Shown piece by piece: positions 53,843 through 63,205 of a DNA stretch of 64,000 bases. The first letter of the stretch is position 1; each line of letters opens with the position of its first letter. Both the position numbers and the translations under genes were made by a program. Source of the DNA: Ideonella_A intermedia_A (GTDB lineage: Bacteria > Pseudomonadota > Gammaproteobacteria > Burkholderiales > Burkholderiaceae_C); contig CALRPU020000031.1 of the NCBI GenBank assembly GCA_943370175.1, positions 1-64,000 on the forward strand. Direction: 5' to 3'. Below the pieces are notes generated by a model. The model worked only from the letters and a program-made list of their open reading frames with translations, ran no database searches and was not told where the DNA came from.

Positions 53843-54648
53843 CCGTCCTGTTGCAAGTCTCCGACCCGCACTTCGGCACCGAGCGGCCGACCGTCGTCGA
53901 CGCGCTGACCGCATTGGCAAGCCAGCAGCGACCCGATCTTGTGGTGCTGTCCGGCGATATCACGCAGCGGGCCCGACCGGCGCAGTTCCGCGCCGCCCGT
54001 GCCTTCACGGACCGCCTGAGCGCGCCCGTGCTGGCCGTGCCGGGCAACCACGACATCCCGCTGTTCGACCTGTGGACGCGCCTGCGGCGCCCCTATGCGC
54101 ACTACACAGCCGCTTTCGGCGCCGACCTCGAACCGGTGTACCGCTCGCCGGAGTTGCTGGTGGCGGGCGTGAACACCACGCGTGCCTGGCGCCACAAGGA
54201 TGGGGAGATCTCCCCGCCGCAGATCGAGCGCGTGGCTAAACTCTTCGCAAGTGCCGCGACGACGCAGTTGCGGGTGGTAGTGATCCACCAGCCGATCGCC
54301 GTGACGCGCGAAGACGACCTGACCAACCGTCTGCACGGGCATGACGCCGCGCTGCAGCGCTGGGCCACCGCCGGTGCCGACCTCGTCATGGGCGGCCATA
54401 TCCACCTGCCGTACGTCATGGCACTGAAGGACCTGACGCGGCCGATGTGGGCGGTGCAGGCCGGCACGGCAGTCTCGACCCGGGTCCGACCGGGCGTTCC
54501 CAACTCGGTCAACCTGCTGCGCTGGGGCCAAGTCTCGACACCGGGCCGCTGCCAGATCGAGCAGTGGGACTATGCCGATGAAGCCGGTGCATTCATCGTC
54601 ACCACGGTGAGCGAGGTCAGGCCAGTCAGGGCAGGCGCCCAAGACTGA
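53839..54648 (+). CDS. Metallophosphoesterase
   Basis: A 269-residue calcineurin-like phosphoesterase. Metal motifs: LQVSDPHFG (D8, H10), VVLSGDITQ, VPGNHDIPL, VIHQPIAV, and MGGHIHLPY. It is related to CpdA-like enzymes. It is translationally coupled to the lipid kinase, so the two probably act on the same lipid-linked phosphate pathway. Confidence 0.88.
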   Translation: MTVLLQVSDPHFGTERPTVVDALTALASQQRPDLVVLSGDITQRARPAQFRAARAFTDRLSAPVLAVPGNHDIPLFDLWTRLRRPYAHYTAAFGADLEPVYRSPELLVAGVNTTRAWRHKDGEISPPQIERVAKLFASAATTQLRVVVIHQPIAVTREDDLTNRLHGHDAALQRWATAGADLVMGGHIHLPYVMALKDLTRPMWAVQAGTAVSTRVRPGVPNSVNLLRWGQVSTPGRCQIEQWDYADEAGAFIVTTVSEVRPVRAGAQD

Positions 54649-54820
54649 ACGCCGGCGACATGCCCGGAACTCGGTGCCTCGTGCAGATGGGGCATCCCTG
54701 TGCGCGGGTCGGAGATGGCGTGGACCTTGCCCGCCTGGTCGCCATGGCCAGGTGTTGGCGGGCGAGTGCTCCCGCGTCAGCATGGGAAGATTCCTCGATG
54801 AACACGAGGAGGACGTTCCG

Positions 54821-55786
54821 ATGCTGATCAACTGCGTGGCCTACCAGGACGGCCGCAAGCTCGCCGACATTCCGGTGGAGGACATCGACGGATGGCTGCT
54901 CAAGCCGAACTGCTTCGTCTGGGTGGCCCTGCGTGACGCGACCGACGAAGAACTGCGCCAGATGCAGGAGGAATTCGACCTGCACGAGTTGGCGGTCGAA
55001 GATGCGCGGCACGGGCACCAGCGGCCCAAGATCGAGGAGTACGGCGACACGCTGTTCGTCGTGATGAAGCTGCCCGAGATGCGCGACGGCGAGCTGGACA
55101 GCGGCGAGGTGGCGATCTTCGTCGGCCAGAACTTCGTGCTCTCGGTGCGCAACAACAGCCAGCAGGGCTTTCTGGGGGTGCGCGAACGCTGCGAGCGCGA
55201 ACCCGATCACCTGAAGCAAGGCGCTGGCTTCGTGCTCTACGCCTTGATGGACGCCGTGGTCGACCGCTACTTCCCGGTCCTGGACTCCTTGGAGACCGAT
55301 CTGGAGAAGATCGAGAGCCAGATCTTCGAGCGCGGTGCGGCCAAGTGGAACATCCAGCGGCTGTACGAACTGAAGCGCCGAGCTACCGTATTGCGTCATG
55401 TGGTCGCACCCTTGCTGGAGGTGGCGGGCAAGCTTCACGGTGGGCGCGTGCCGGCCGTGTGCGCGCGCAGCCAGGAGTACTTCCGAGACGTGCACGACCA
55501 TCTGGCGCGCATCAGTGGGGCCATCGAAGGCATCCGCGAGACGATCGCCACCGCGATCCAGGTCAACCTGTCGATGGTGACGATCGAGGAGTCCGAGACC
55601 ACCAAGCGGCTGGCGGCCTATGCCGCCATCTTCGCGGTGTCGACGGCGCTGGCCGGGATCTGGGGCATGAACTTCGAGAACATGCCCGAACTGAAGTGGA
55701 AATACGGCTACCTGATGGCCCTGGGCGCCATCACGGGTGCGGCGGGGATCCTGTTCTGGCGGTTCAGACGCGCAGGCTGGCTGTGA
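54821..55786 (+). CDS. corA: CorA-type divalent cation transporter
   Basis: A 321-residue transporter. A long N-terminal cytoplasmic domain ends in two membrane helices (AAYAAIFAVSTALAGIW and GYLMALGAITGAAGILFW), joined by the GMNFENMPEL pore signature. It transports magnesium or similar ions as a pentamer. ATG 54821 is preceded by GAGGAGG at 8 bp; the ATG at 54780 is less likely. It lies 172 bp after the phosphoesterase. Confidence 0.93.
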   Translation: MLINCVAYQDGRKLADIPVEDIDGWLLKPNCFVWVALRDATDEELRQMQEEFDLHELAVEDARHGHQRPKIEEYGDTLFVVMKLPEMRDGELDSGEVAIFVGQNFVLSVRNNSQQGFLGVRERCEREPDHLKQGAGFVLYALMDAVVDRYFPVLDSLETDLEKIESQIFERGAAKWNIQRLYELKRRATVLRHVVAPLLEVAGKLHGGRVPAVCARSQEYFRDVHDHLARISGAIEGIRETIATAIQVNLSMVTIEESETTKRLAAYAAIFAVSTALAGIWGMNFENMPELKWKYGYLMALGAITGAAGILFWRFRRAGWL

Positions 55787-55830
55787 TGTGAGCGAAGTCG
55801 CGAGCCCGACCCAGGTGCACCGCTGTGCCG

Positions 55831-58386
55831 CTATGGGCTCGTCGGTCCACTTCCTTCGCCAACCTGCCGAGCCATGGCCCGATTCGCCGCCTCCGCCTGG
55901 TCCGGCGCGAACATCGCATGGCCGCGCCTGCCGCGCCAGTCGCCCAGGAACAGCAGGATGGGCGCCGCGATGAAGACCGACGAGGCCGCCGCGATGGCGA
56001 TGCCGAAGGCCATCGGCACCGCGAAGCTGGCCACCGCCGAGCCGCCCCACAGCGCCAGGGGCAGCACCGCCAGGAAGGCCGTGATCGAGGTGTAGAGGCT
56101 GCGCGTCAACGTCTGGTTGATCGACAGGTCGATGACCTCGCGCAGGGGACGCTTTCGCAGGCTGCGCAGGTTCTCGCGCATGCGGTCGTAGACCACCACC
56201 TTGTCGTTCACCGAGTAGCCCACCAGCGTCAGCAGCGCGGCGATGGCCGTGAGGCTGAAGTCGAGGCCGGTGATCGCGAAGACGCCCAGCGTCAGCACCA
56301 CATCGAGCGCCAATGTCAGGATGGCGCCCACCGCGAACGGCCACTCGAAGCGCACCCAGATGTAGACCAGCATCGCCAGCGTCGCCAGGATGACCGCGAT
56401 CACGCCCGCCTGGGCCAGCTCGCCGCTCACCTTCGGCCCTACCACCTCCGTGCGCTCGAAGCTGTCCTTCGGATCGACCTCCAGCATGGCCGCCTTGAGT
56501 TTCTCGACGGCGGCCGTCTGCTGCACCTCGCCGCCTGGCTGCCGCTCCACCCGCACGAGCAGGCGACCTTCATCCCCCATGGTCTGCAGCGACACCTCGC
56601 CCAGGCCCAGCCCGTCGAGTTGCGCACGGTAGCGCGACAGGTCGTCGGGCGAAGTCGCAGCCACTTCCATCTGGATGCCACCGCGAAAGTCGATGCCGAA
56701 GTTCAGGCCCGGCTTGAACAGCAGCGCCACGCTCCCAAACACCAGCAGCGCCGTCAGACCCAGCCCGGCGAGCCGAGCCTTCATGAACTTGAACTGCGTG
56801 CCGTCGGGCACGGGTCTGAAGCCGAAAAGGGGCTTGATCTGGATGGTCTTCAGCCGGCGGCGCCGCGCGATCGACAGCATCATCACCTTGACCACCGACA
56901 CCGCGGTGAACATCGAGATCACGATGCCGAGTGCCATGGTGATGGCGAATCCGCGCACCGGCCCCGAGCCGAACCAGAACAGCAGCAGTGTGGCGATCAG
57001 CGCGGTGAGGTTGCTGTCCATCACGGTGGCGTAGGCGCGCCGGAAACCGGCGTCGATGGCCAGCAGCGCGGACTTGCCTTTGAGCGTCTCCTCCCGGATG
57101 CGCTCGTTGATCAGCACGTTTGCATCCACCGCCAGGCCGATGCCCAGCACGATGCCCGCGATGCCCGGCAGCGTGAGGGTGGCGCCCAGCGCGCTCATGC
57201 CCGCGATCGTGAGGATCACATTGAGCGCGAGGGCGACGTTGGCCACCAGCCCCCAGCCGCCGTACAGCACGAACATGAACAGGAACACCAGCACGAAGGC
57301 CGCGATGCCAGCGTAGACACCCTTCTGGATGACATCGCTGCCCAGGTCGGCACCGACACTGCGCTCCTCGATGACGGTCAGCTTGGCGGGCAGCGCCCCC
57401 GCCCGCAGCAGCGCCGACAGCGTGCCGGCCTCCTGCACCGTGAAGCTGCCGGAGATCTGGCCCGAGCCGCCGGTGATGGGCTCGCGGATCACGGGCGCGC
57501 TCAGCACCTTACCGTCGAGCACGATGGCAAAGGGCCGGCCGACGTTGGCCTCCGTGATGGCCGCGAACTCGCGCGCGCCGGTGCGGTCGAAACGGAAGTT
57601 GACGACCGGCTCACGTGTCTGCGAGTCGAATCCGGCGCTGGCGTCCGACAGGCGGTCACCGCTCAGGGCGACGCTGTTGCGCACGGGATAGCTGTTGCCC
57701 TGGCTGTCTTGCAGGGTGCGGATGCCGTCAGGGCTGGACCCGTCACCCAGCAGGTGGAAGCTCATCTTGGCGGTCGAGCCCAGCAAGGCTCGCAGTTGCG
57801 CCGGATCCTGCAGGCCGGGCAGCTGCACCAGGATGCGGTCCGCCCCGACCCGCTGGATCGTCGGTTCGGACACGCCCACCTGGTCAACGCGCTGCCGGAT
57901 CACCTCCAGGCTTTGCTCGACGGCGCGGCTCATGGACTGGAGCAGGCCTTCTTCGGTGAGCGCGAGTTCGATGCCCTCAGTGCCACGGCGCGTGACTGCC
58001 AGGTCCTGCCGAGCCGTGCCGACGGGGTTCGACAAGGTCCTGAGCTGGTCGATAGCGGCGTCCTGCTGCTCCTCCGAACGCAGGGTGATCGTCAGGCCGC
58101 GCTCACCTGTCTCGACGCTCCGCCAGGGGATGTCGTCTTCGCGCAGCAGGCGCCGGGCGTCTTCCGCCAGGGTGCGAACCCGCTCGCGGCGAAGTTCGCT
58201 GCCGTCGACTTCCAGCACGAGGTGCGACCCGCCTCGCAGGTCCAGGCCGAGGGCGACGGGCTTGTCGGGCAAGGCGCTGGGCCAGCGCTCAAGCACGGAG
58301 GCGGGCAGCACGTTCGGCAGCGCGAACAGCAGACCCGCGACGATGATGGCCAGGTACACGGCCACCAGGTACGGTGAGTTCTTCAT
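55831..58386 (-). CDS. secDF: Fused protein-export subunit SecDF
   Basis: An 851-residue single-chain SecD-SecF fusion. SecD part: LGLDLRGGSHLVLEVD near residue 45 and the long periplasmic domain, then GIVLGIGLAVDANVLINERI. SecF part: FGIDFRGGIQMEVA near residue 575, then LVGYSVNDKVVVYDRMRENL. Twelve membrane helices are expected. It uses the proton gradient to finish secretion through SecYEG. Most relatives in this order have separate secD and secF genes, so this may be a second copy. The start is ATG 58386, with MKNSPYLVAVYLA. Confidence 0.93.
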   Translation of the reverse strand: MKNSPYLVAVYLAIIVAGLLFALPNVLPASVLERWPSALPDKPVALGLDLRGGSHLVLEVDGSELRRERVRTLAEDARRLLREDDIPWRSVETGERGLTITLRSEEQQDAAIDQLRTLSNPVGTARQDLAVTRRGTEGIELALTEEGLLQSMSRAVEQSLEVIRQRVDQVGVSEPTIQRVGADRILVQLPGLQDPAQLRALLGSTAKMSFHLLGDGSSPDGIRTLQDSQGNSYPVRNSVALSGDRLSDASAGFDSQTREPVVNFRFDRTGAREFAAITEANVGRPFAIVLDGKVLSAPVIREPITGGSGQISGSFTVQEAGTLSALLRAGALPAKLTVIEERSVGADLGSDVIQKGVYAGIAAFVLVFLFMFVLYGGWGLVANVALALNVILTIAGMSALGATLTLPGIAGIVLGIGLAVDANVLINERIREETLKGKSALLAIDAGFRRAYATVMDSNLTALIATLLLFWFGSGPVRGFAITMALGIVISMFTAVSVVKVMMLSIARRRRLKTIQIKPLFGFRPVPDGTQFKFMKARLAGLGLTALLVFGSVALLFKPGLNFGIDFRGGIQMEVAATSPDDLSRYRAQLDGLGLGEVSLQTMGDEGRLLVRVERQPGGEVQQTAAVEKLKAAMLEVDPKDSFERTEVVGPKVSGELAQAGVIAVILATLAMLVYIWVRFEWPFAVGAILTLALDVVLTLGVFAITGLDFSLTAIAALLTLVGYSVNDKVVVYDRMRENLRSLRKRPLREVIDLSINQTLTRSLYTSITAFLAVLPLALWGGSAVASFAVPMAFGIAIAAASSVFIAAPILLFLGDWRGRRGHAMFAPDQAEAANRAMARQVGEGSGPTSP

Positions 58387-58476
58387 GAAATGGCCTTGAC
58401 GGGCGTGCGCAGCCATCTGGCGCGCGCACGCGGGCTTCGGGAAAGCGAGAGGCGCGCAGAAGGTGCGCGCAAGGCG

Positions 58477-58953
58477 TCAGGCCAGGAGAGGAGGCGCCCG
58501 GCTCGGGGGCATGCGATGCCGCGCAGCCGGACGCGGCTCGGTCGCTTCAGGCACTTGTGCATATGAATGCCACTCGACCGTCGGAAGCGCGATTCGGCCC
58601 GGCGGAACTGCGCCGTCGGTGTGCACCTCGACGAAGGCGGCTGAGGCTTCGGCAAGCTTCAGCTCGGCCGCGACGGCCGGCAGTTCGCGACGCACCGCGC
58701 GGGAGGACAGCGACGATCCGCCATGACGCTGCAGGTGCTGGACGCTTGCGGCCAGCTTGCCGGCCAGCGTTTGCGAGACCACGCCGACCGTGCCGCCCAG
58801 TCCGGCGCAGAGCAATGCAGTCCAGGCCAGCAGCGTGACCAGCATCCCTTGCAGGGCGGTGCGAGTTCCCGCTGGGCCGCCCGCTGGGGTGCGCAGGTCG
58901 GGCCGCAGGGAAGCGGACTCGACGGAAGCACGGCGGGCGATCGGAGTTTTCAC
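58477..58953 (-). CDS. Hypothetical membrane protein
   Basis: A 158-residue protein starting at GTG 58953. One membrane helix (GMLVTLLAWTALLCAGLGGT) is followed by a soluble region (LAASVQHLQRHGGSSLSSRA, then LKLAEASAAFVEVHTDGAVP). It ends with a Pro-rich tail. It precedes secDF by 90 bp on the same strand. I recognise no family. Confidence 0.45.
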   Translation of the reverse strand: MKTPIARRASVESASLRPDLRTPAGGPAGTRTALQGMLVTLLAWTALLCAGLGGTVGVVSQTLAGKLAASVQHLQRHGGSSLSSRAVRRELPAVAAELKLAEASAAFVEVHTDGAVPPGRIALPTVEWHSYAQVPEATEPRPAARHRMPPSRAPPLLA

Positions 58954-59076
58954 CGGCCGAAATATACGGGCGGTGCAGTGCGGCTTTTCCTGAGCGGGAG
59001 TTCTAAATGCTCCGCTTCCTCCGAAGTCCAGTCGGGTGCACATTCAAGCTCGTCACTACTCCTCGACCGACCTGTC

Positions 59077-59253
59077 ATGAACCTCATCGCAAGCCTCTCC
59101 ACCCTTGCGGTCGCCCACCTCGATCAGGCACTGCGGTCGGTGCACAGGTTGCTCAGCGCGTCGATTCGTCCGCCGCGGTTGGTGCCGATCCCGATCCGAA
59201 TCGACCGTCCCACGAGCGAGGTGACCGATCGGCCATCCCGTCGCCGCTACTGA
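59077..59253 (+). CDS. Small hypothetical protein
   Basis: A 58-residue ORF from ATG 59077 (MNLIASLSTLAVAHLDQAL and SVHRLLSASIRPPRLVPIPI). It ends with basic residues. It may be a small membrane-associated protein near the TerB gene. No family is recognised and noise cannot be excluded. Confidence 0.3.
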   Translation: MNLIASLSTLAVAHLDQALRSVHRLLSASIRPPRLVPIPIRIDRPTSEVTDRPSRRRY

Positions 59254-59384
59254 GCTACGCGAAGGACGATGCATCCAATCGGTCCGGCAGGGAGTTCAGC
59301 GGCACGGCAACCCCGGCACCCCTCTTTCAAGAGTCCAGGCCCATTCCAGAACGGTCATCCACCCATTGAAGAGGACAGTCCACC

Positions 59385-59822
59385 ATGCGCAGCTATCCCT
59401 TGAACAGCCCCGAAGCAGCGGCACGCATCGTCTCGCTCGTGCTTATCTCCGACGGCCATGTCTGCAGCTCCGAGTTCGACATCCTCAAGCGCCTGGGCGC
59501 CGAACGTGAACTCGGGCTGGATCCCCAGCTGCTGCCGCACATCGTCCACACGTTGTGCGAAGAACTGATGGCCAGCGGGTACGAGATGGGCTCGCTCATG
59601 AGCAATGTCGATGACAGCACCTTGGCGTCCGTCATGTCCGAGATCTCGGATCCGGTGCTGCAGAGAAAGGTGCTGCGCCTCTCGCTGGCTGCGGCGCGGG
59701 CCGACGGGCACCTGGCCGATGGTGAAACCATGGTCGTGGACGCCGCGCGGCACCACTGGCAACTGGTCGATGGCGAGGAACCGTCGGGCGCGAAGAAGAC
59801 TGTCCGCCTTCACGGCGCCTGA
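59385..59822 (+). CDS. TerB-like protein, copy 2
   Basis: A 145-residue protein, paralogous to the one at 50377 (openings MRSYPLNSPEAAARIVSLVL and MRSYPTNSPQAAARILALIV). It has the acidic helices LISDGHVCSSEFDILKRLG and AAARADGHLADGETMVVDAA, typical of the TerB fold. It lies convergent to nhaR. Two copies about 9 kb apart flank the lipid-kinase/corA/secDF block. Confidence 0.82.
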   Translation: MRSYPLNSPEAAARIVSLVLISDGHVCSSEFDILKRLGAERELGLDPQLLPHIVHTLCEELMASGYEMGSLMSNVDDSTLASVMSEISDPVLQRKVLRLSLAAARADGHLADGETMVVDAARHHWQLVDGEEPSGAKKTVRLHGA

Positions 59823-59840
59823 CAGGCGCGAACACCGCCA

Positions 59841-60722
59841 TCAAGGCATCGCCGCGGCCAGAACCTGCATCACCAAGGGGTGGTGCTGCCCGCGGCGCGA
59901 GCGGATGGCATGGATCTCCTCCTTCATGCCGTCGCTGCTACCGAGCAGGCGCAGCCCCCGCATCAGACCGACGTCGTCTGCGCCCAGCCGGCTGACTGGA
60001 AACACGCCCAGGCCGCGGGCTGCGAAGACGGCGAGAAGCGCGCTGTCCTCGAACTCGCCGACGATGCGAGGCCGCAGCCCCTGCGCCTCGAACCAGTGGT
60101 CCAGCGTTGTGCGCAGGGCGGAGTGCCCGGTGGGTAACAGCACAGGAAGTTCGTTCAGGCTTTGAGGAAACCGGTCGCGCTCGGCCTTGCCAACCATACG
60201 TGCCGGTCCGTACCACTCGACCGGCGAGTCGACGAGCCGCTCGCTGGTGAGGCGCAGGTTCGGATTGCGGGGCGCCGCCTGCCCTGCAAGAACCAGGTCC
60301 AGGTGATGCAGCGCGAGCTCGCTCAGCAGCTGCTCGAACTCGCCTTCGTGGCACACGAGCCGCAGATGCGGCGTGTTCAACACAGGCTCTAGCAGCGCAT
60401 GGGCCGCCAGCTTGGAGATACCGTCGGAGAAACCGACCGCGAGGCGGGCCACCTTGCCGCTGGCCGCTTCGCGCACCTCGTCAGCGATGCCCTGGCCGAG
60501 CTGGAAGATTTCTTCGGCGCGGGCGAAGGCGGCCTGGCCCGCCTCGGTGAGCGCCACACCACGTCCCGAAGGTTTGAGCAGCTGATGGCCGAGCGCCTTC
60601 TCCAGTTCGCGCACCTGCGCGCTGATCGTCTGCACGGCCATGTCCAGTCGCTCGGCGGCCCGGGCAAAGCCACCTTCCTTGGTGACGACCCAGAAGTAGT
60701 GCAGATGACGGTAGTTCAGCAT
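59841..60722 (-). CDS. nhaR: NhaR-type LysR transcriptional regulator
   Basis: A 293-residue LysR-type regulator. The N-terminal helix-turn-helix (YFWVVTKEGGFARAAERLDM and AVQTISAQVRELEKALGHQL) is the NhaR/OxyR type, with the effector domain from about residue 90. NhaR senses sodium or pH stress in E. coli. It is divergent from a membrane gene, TerC and ExoD, which are the likely targets. The start is ATG 60722. Confidence 0.9.
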   Translation of the reverse strand: MLNYRHLHYFWVVTKEGGFARAAERLDMAVQTISAQVRELEKALGHQLLKPSGRGVALTEAGQAAFARAEEIFQLGQGIADEVREAASGKVARLAVGFSDGISKLAAHALLEPVLNTPHLRLVCHEGEFEQLLSELALHHLDLVLAGQAAPRNPNLRLTSERLVDSPVEWYGPARMVGKAERDRFPQSLNELPVLLPTGHSALRTTLDHWFEAQGLRPRIVGEFEDSALLAVFAARGLGVFPVSRLGADDVGLMRGLRLLGSSDGMKEEIHAIRSRRGQHHPLVMQVLAAAMP

Positions 60723-60832
60723 GTTCTCTCCAATTCGGAAAAATAGAACTATACGTGCGTGTCATTCTGGTTTGTTCGATGGATCTCCGTCCCCACACTC
60801 CGACCATCCGATCACACTACCTTCCTCGCACC
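60723..60832. promoter_or_regulatory. Divergent promoter region (nhaR / terC operon)
   Basis: A 110-bp intergenic region between divergent genes. It holds AT-rich blocks (AAAAATAGAAC near 60737) and is the likely site of LysR-type control. No exact T-N11-A box was fixed with confidence. Confidence 0.4.
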
Positions 60833-61252
60833 ATGTTCTACTTTCTCACCTGGTTTGCCATCGTTTCGCTGCTTGCCCTGTGGTCCCTGGCCACCTGGGC
60901 CTTGCACGCCATTGCGGTCTGGTCTGTCTCCAACGTGGGGGCGCTCTCCGGTGCCGCCTCGGGTGTCGGCAGCATCGCCTTGCCGGATTGGCTGGCACCT
61001 TGGGTGCCGACCGAGCTGGTGCAGGCTGTGACCCAGATGGCGGTGGGGCTCGGGCCGCTGGTCGACAGCCTGCTACAGGCTGTTCCCGCGCTGGCCGACG
61101 GGTTGACCGTCGTGGCCTGGGTGGTCTGGGCCCTCGGCGGCGTTCTGCTTTTGGTGCTGGGCGCTGCGCTGCACCTGCTGATCTCGCTGTGGCGTCGGCG
61201 CAGCGGCGGTGGCTCCGGTCCGAGCACCGGTCCTTCGCTGGCGACGCGCTGA
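60833..61252 (+). CDS. Hypothetical membrane protein
   Basis: A 139-residue protein with about two to three hydrophobic segments (MFYFLTWFAIVSLLALWSLA and VVAWVVWALGGVLLLVLGAA) and a short basic C-terminus. It is the first gene of the NhaR-divergent unit, followed by a small protein and TerC. No family is recognised. Confidence 0.65.
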   Translation: MFYFLTWFAIVSLLALWSLATWALHAIAVWSVSNVGALSGAASGVGSIALPDWLAPWVPTELVQAVTQMAVGLGPLVDSLLQAVPALADGLTVVAWVVWALGGVLLLVLGAALHLLISLWRRRSGGGSGPSTGPSLATR

Positions 61253-61312
61253 TCGCGCAGCCACCAGACCCACTTGTACAACATAAACTCGAAACAGATC
61301 CAACGCGTCACC

Positions 61313-61471
61313 ATGGACACCAGCACACTGCTTCTTGCCCTGCTGACCGCCACCCTGGCCGGCGTCACCTTCCACTCCTGGCGCCTGGGCAACGAGAAGC
61401 GCGATGTCGCGCTGCTGGGCGTGTTCAGCGGGCTGTGCGGCGTGGGCAGCGCGGGCATTGCGACCCTCTGA
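61313..61471 (+). CDS. Small membrane protein
   Basis: A 52-residue protein, MDTSTLLLALLTATLAGVTF then HSWRLGNEKRDVALLGVFSG. Two hydrophobic halves suggest a single- or two-pass membrane peptide. It lies 10 bp before terC and may assist it. Its position between two membrane genes supports it as real. Confidence 0.5.
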   Translation: MDTSTLLLALLTATLAGVTFHSWRLGNEKRDVALLGVFSGLCGVGSAGIATL

Positions 61472-61481
61472 AAGACAAGAC

Positions 61482-62474
61482 ATGGACTTCCTGCTTCCCT
61501 TCCTCACCTCCGACTTCATGGGCAAGCCGGCCTGGGTCTGGCTGGCCTTCGTCGGTATCGTGGTCGCGCTGCTGGCCTTCGACCTGGGCGTGCTGCACAA
61601 GGACGACAAGGAGATCGGCGTGCGCGAGAGCCTGTTGCTGTCGGCCGGCTACATCAGCGTGGCGCTGCTCTTCGGCGCCTGGGTGTGGTGGTACCTCGGC
61701 GCGCAGAGCGGCATGGACTACTACACCGGCTTCATGATCGAAAAGTCGCTGTCGATGGACAACGTCTTCGTCATCGCGCTCATCTTCACCTTCTTCGCGA
61801 TCCCGCGTCAGTATCAGCACCGCGTGCTGTTCTGGGGCATCCTGGGCGTGATCGTGCTGCGCGCCATCATGATCGGTCTGGGCGCCACGCTGGTCAGCCA
61901 GTTCAGCTGGGTGCTCTACCTGTTCGGTGCCTTCCTGATCTTTACCGGCATCAAGATGTGGATCATTGCCGACCACGTGCCGGACATCGCGAACAACCCG
62001 CTGCTTAAGTTCCTGAAGCGGCACATGCGCGTCACCGAGGGCCTGCGCGGTAACGCGTTCTGGGTGCATGAACCCGATCCCAAGACCGGCAAGCTGGAGC
62101 GCTTTGCAACGCCGCTGTTCCTGGCGCTGGTGCTGGTGGAGTTCGTCGACCTGATCTTCGCGGTCGATTCGGTGCCGGCGATCTTTGCCATCACCACCGA
62201 TCCTTTCATCGTCTACACAAGCAACATCTTCGCCATCCTGGGCCTGCGCGCGCTGTACTTCGCGCTGGCCGCGATGATTCACCGCTTCAAGTACCTCAAG
62301 TACGCCCTGGCCCTGGTGCTGGTGTTCATCGGCAGCAAGATCTTCCTGGTGGGCATCATCGGCAAGATCCCGGCCGTGATCTCGCTGACCGTGACCTTCG
62401 GGCTGATCGCCGGCGGTGTGCTGGTGTCGCTGTGGAAGACGCGCGGGCAGGCCGCCACCGGCGGGGCCTCGTGA
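61482..62474 (+). CDS. TerC/Alx-family membrane transporter
   Basis: A 330-residue protein with nine to ten helices. MIEKSLSMDNVFVIALIFTF and LVEFVDLIFAVDSVPAIFAI carry the two conserved acidic motifs of the TerC family. Members export manganese or calcium (Alx, MeeF/MeeY) and some serve metalation of secreted proteins. No yybP-ykoY-type riboswitch was recognised upstream. The stop overlaps the start of exoD (GTGA). Confidence 0.9.
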   Translation: MDFLLPFLTSDFMGKPAWVWLAFVGIVVALLAFDLGVLHKDDKEIGVRESLLLSAGYISVALLFGAWVWWYLGAQSGMDYYTGFMIEKSLSMDNVFVIALIFTFFAIPRQYQHRVLFWGILGVIVLRAIMIGLGATLVSQFSWVLYLFGAFLIFTGIKMWIIADHVPDIANNPLLKFLKRHMRVTEGLRGNAFWVHEPDPKTGKLERFATPLFLALVLVEFVDLIFAVDSVPAIFAITTDPFIVYTSNIFAILGLRALYFALAAMIHRFKYLKYALALVLVFIGSKIFLVGIIGKIPAVISLTVTFGLIAGGVLVSLWKTRGQAATGGAS

Positions 62475-63205
62475 CGCCGCCGATCGTGGAGCGGCGGCGC
62501 GACGCTGCCGCTGCGATCCAGGACGAGCGGGTGTCGATGCGGGCTTCGGGCATGGCCATGGCTGTCACCATCGGCCTGCCCCAAGACAGGCGGCGTGCTG
62601 CTGTCGAGCGGATGGCTGCGGGCCACCTGGCGTCCATGGGAGGCACTTTCGCCAACACCGTGGGCACCCACCACCGGCAGCGGCTGGTTTGGTTGTCGTT
62701 GCTCGCCATGCCGTTGCTGTTTCCTGTGGCGCTGCCCGGCATGGCGACCGCGGTGGGTGTCTTCTGTTTGCTGGTCGCCAGTGGCCTTGGCTTGGGTCGG
62801 TCGGTGCCTTTGCCCACCTGGCTGGGCCGGCGGGAGCTTCATGGCCGCGTTCAGGCGCTGCTCATGCGAATGGTCGGCCGCGTCGTGCGTGTCATCGCTC
62901 GGTTGGGACGGCCCCGCCTGCTGTCGCTGTCGCGTCCGTCGACCCGGGTGTTCAACGGTTTCATGCTGTCGGCGGCCGGACTGTCCATGATGGTGCCTGT
63001 GCCCATCATCAGCTTTGACAACGTCCTGCCTGCGCTGGCCATTGTCCTGGTCGCCTGGGGGCTGCGTTTGCGTGATGGTCTGATGCTGCTGGCCGGCCAT
63101 CTAGTGACGCTGATGGCGGTGGCTTCGGTGGTGCTGCTTTGGTGGGGTGGCGCACAGGTGGCCACCGAACTGGTCGCTTTCGCAGGCTTTACCGTCAGTC
63201 CTTGA
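62471..63205 (+). CDS. ExoD-family membrane protein
   Basis: A 244-residue protein starting at GTG 62471, overlapping the TerC stop. Several hydrophobic segments (VWLSLLAMPLLFPVALPG, AVGVFCLLVASGLGLGRS and GFMLSAAGLSMMVPVPIISF) match the ExoD type. ExoD is linked to exopolysaccharide production and alkali tolerance in rhizobia. With NhaR and TerC it fits a pH/ion stress unit. An alternative longer ORF start exists but is less likely. Confidence 0.82.
   Translation: MTPPIVERRRDAAAAIQDERVSMRASGMAMAVTIGLPQDRRRAAVERMAAGHLASMGGTFANTVGTHHRQRLVWLSLLAMPLLFPVALPGMATAVGVFCLLVASGLGLGRSVPLPTWLGRRELHGRVQALLMRMVGRVVRVIARLGRPRLLSLSRPSTRVFNGFMLSAAGLSMMVPVPIISFDNVLPALAIVLVAWGLRLRDGLMLLAGHLVTLMAVASVVLLWWGGAQVATELVAFAGFTVSP

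Noticed and set aside
55825..58377. Plus-strand open frame of about 850 codons
   Set aside because: It is the antisense of secDF. The minus strand has clear SecD and SecF motifs; the plus frame is rich in His, Gln and Arg with no domain.
61253..61481. Possible manganese riboswitch (yybP-ykoY type) before terC
   Set aside because: Only about 10 bp separate terC from the preceding small ORF and no such conserved fold was seen in the 61253-61312 gap.
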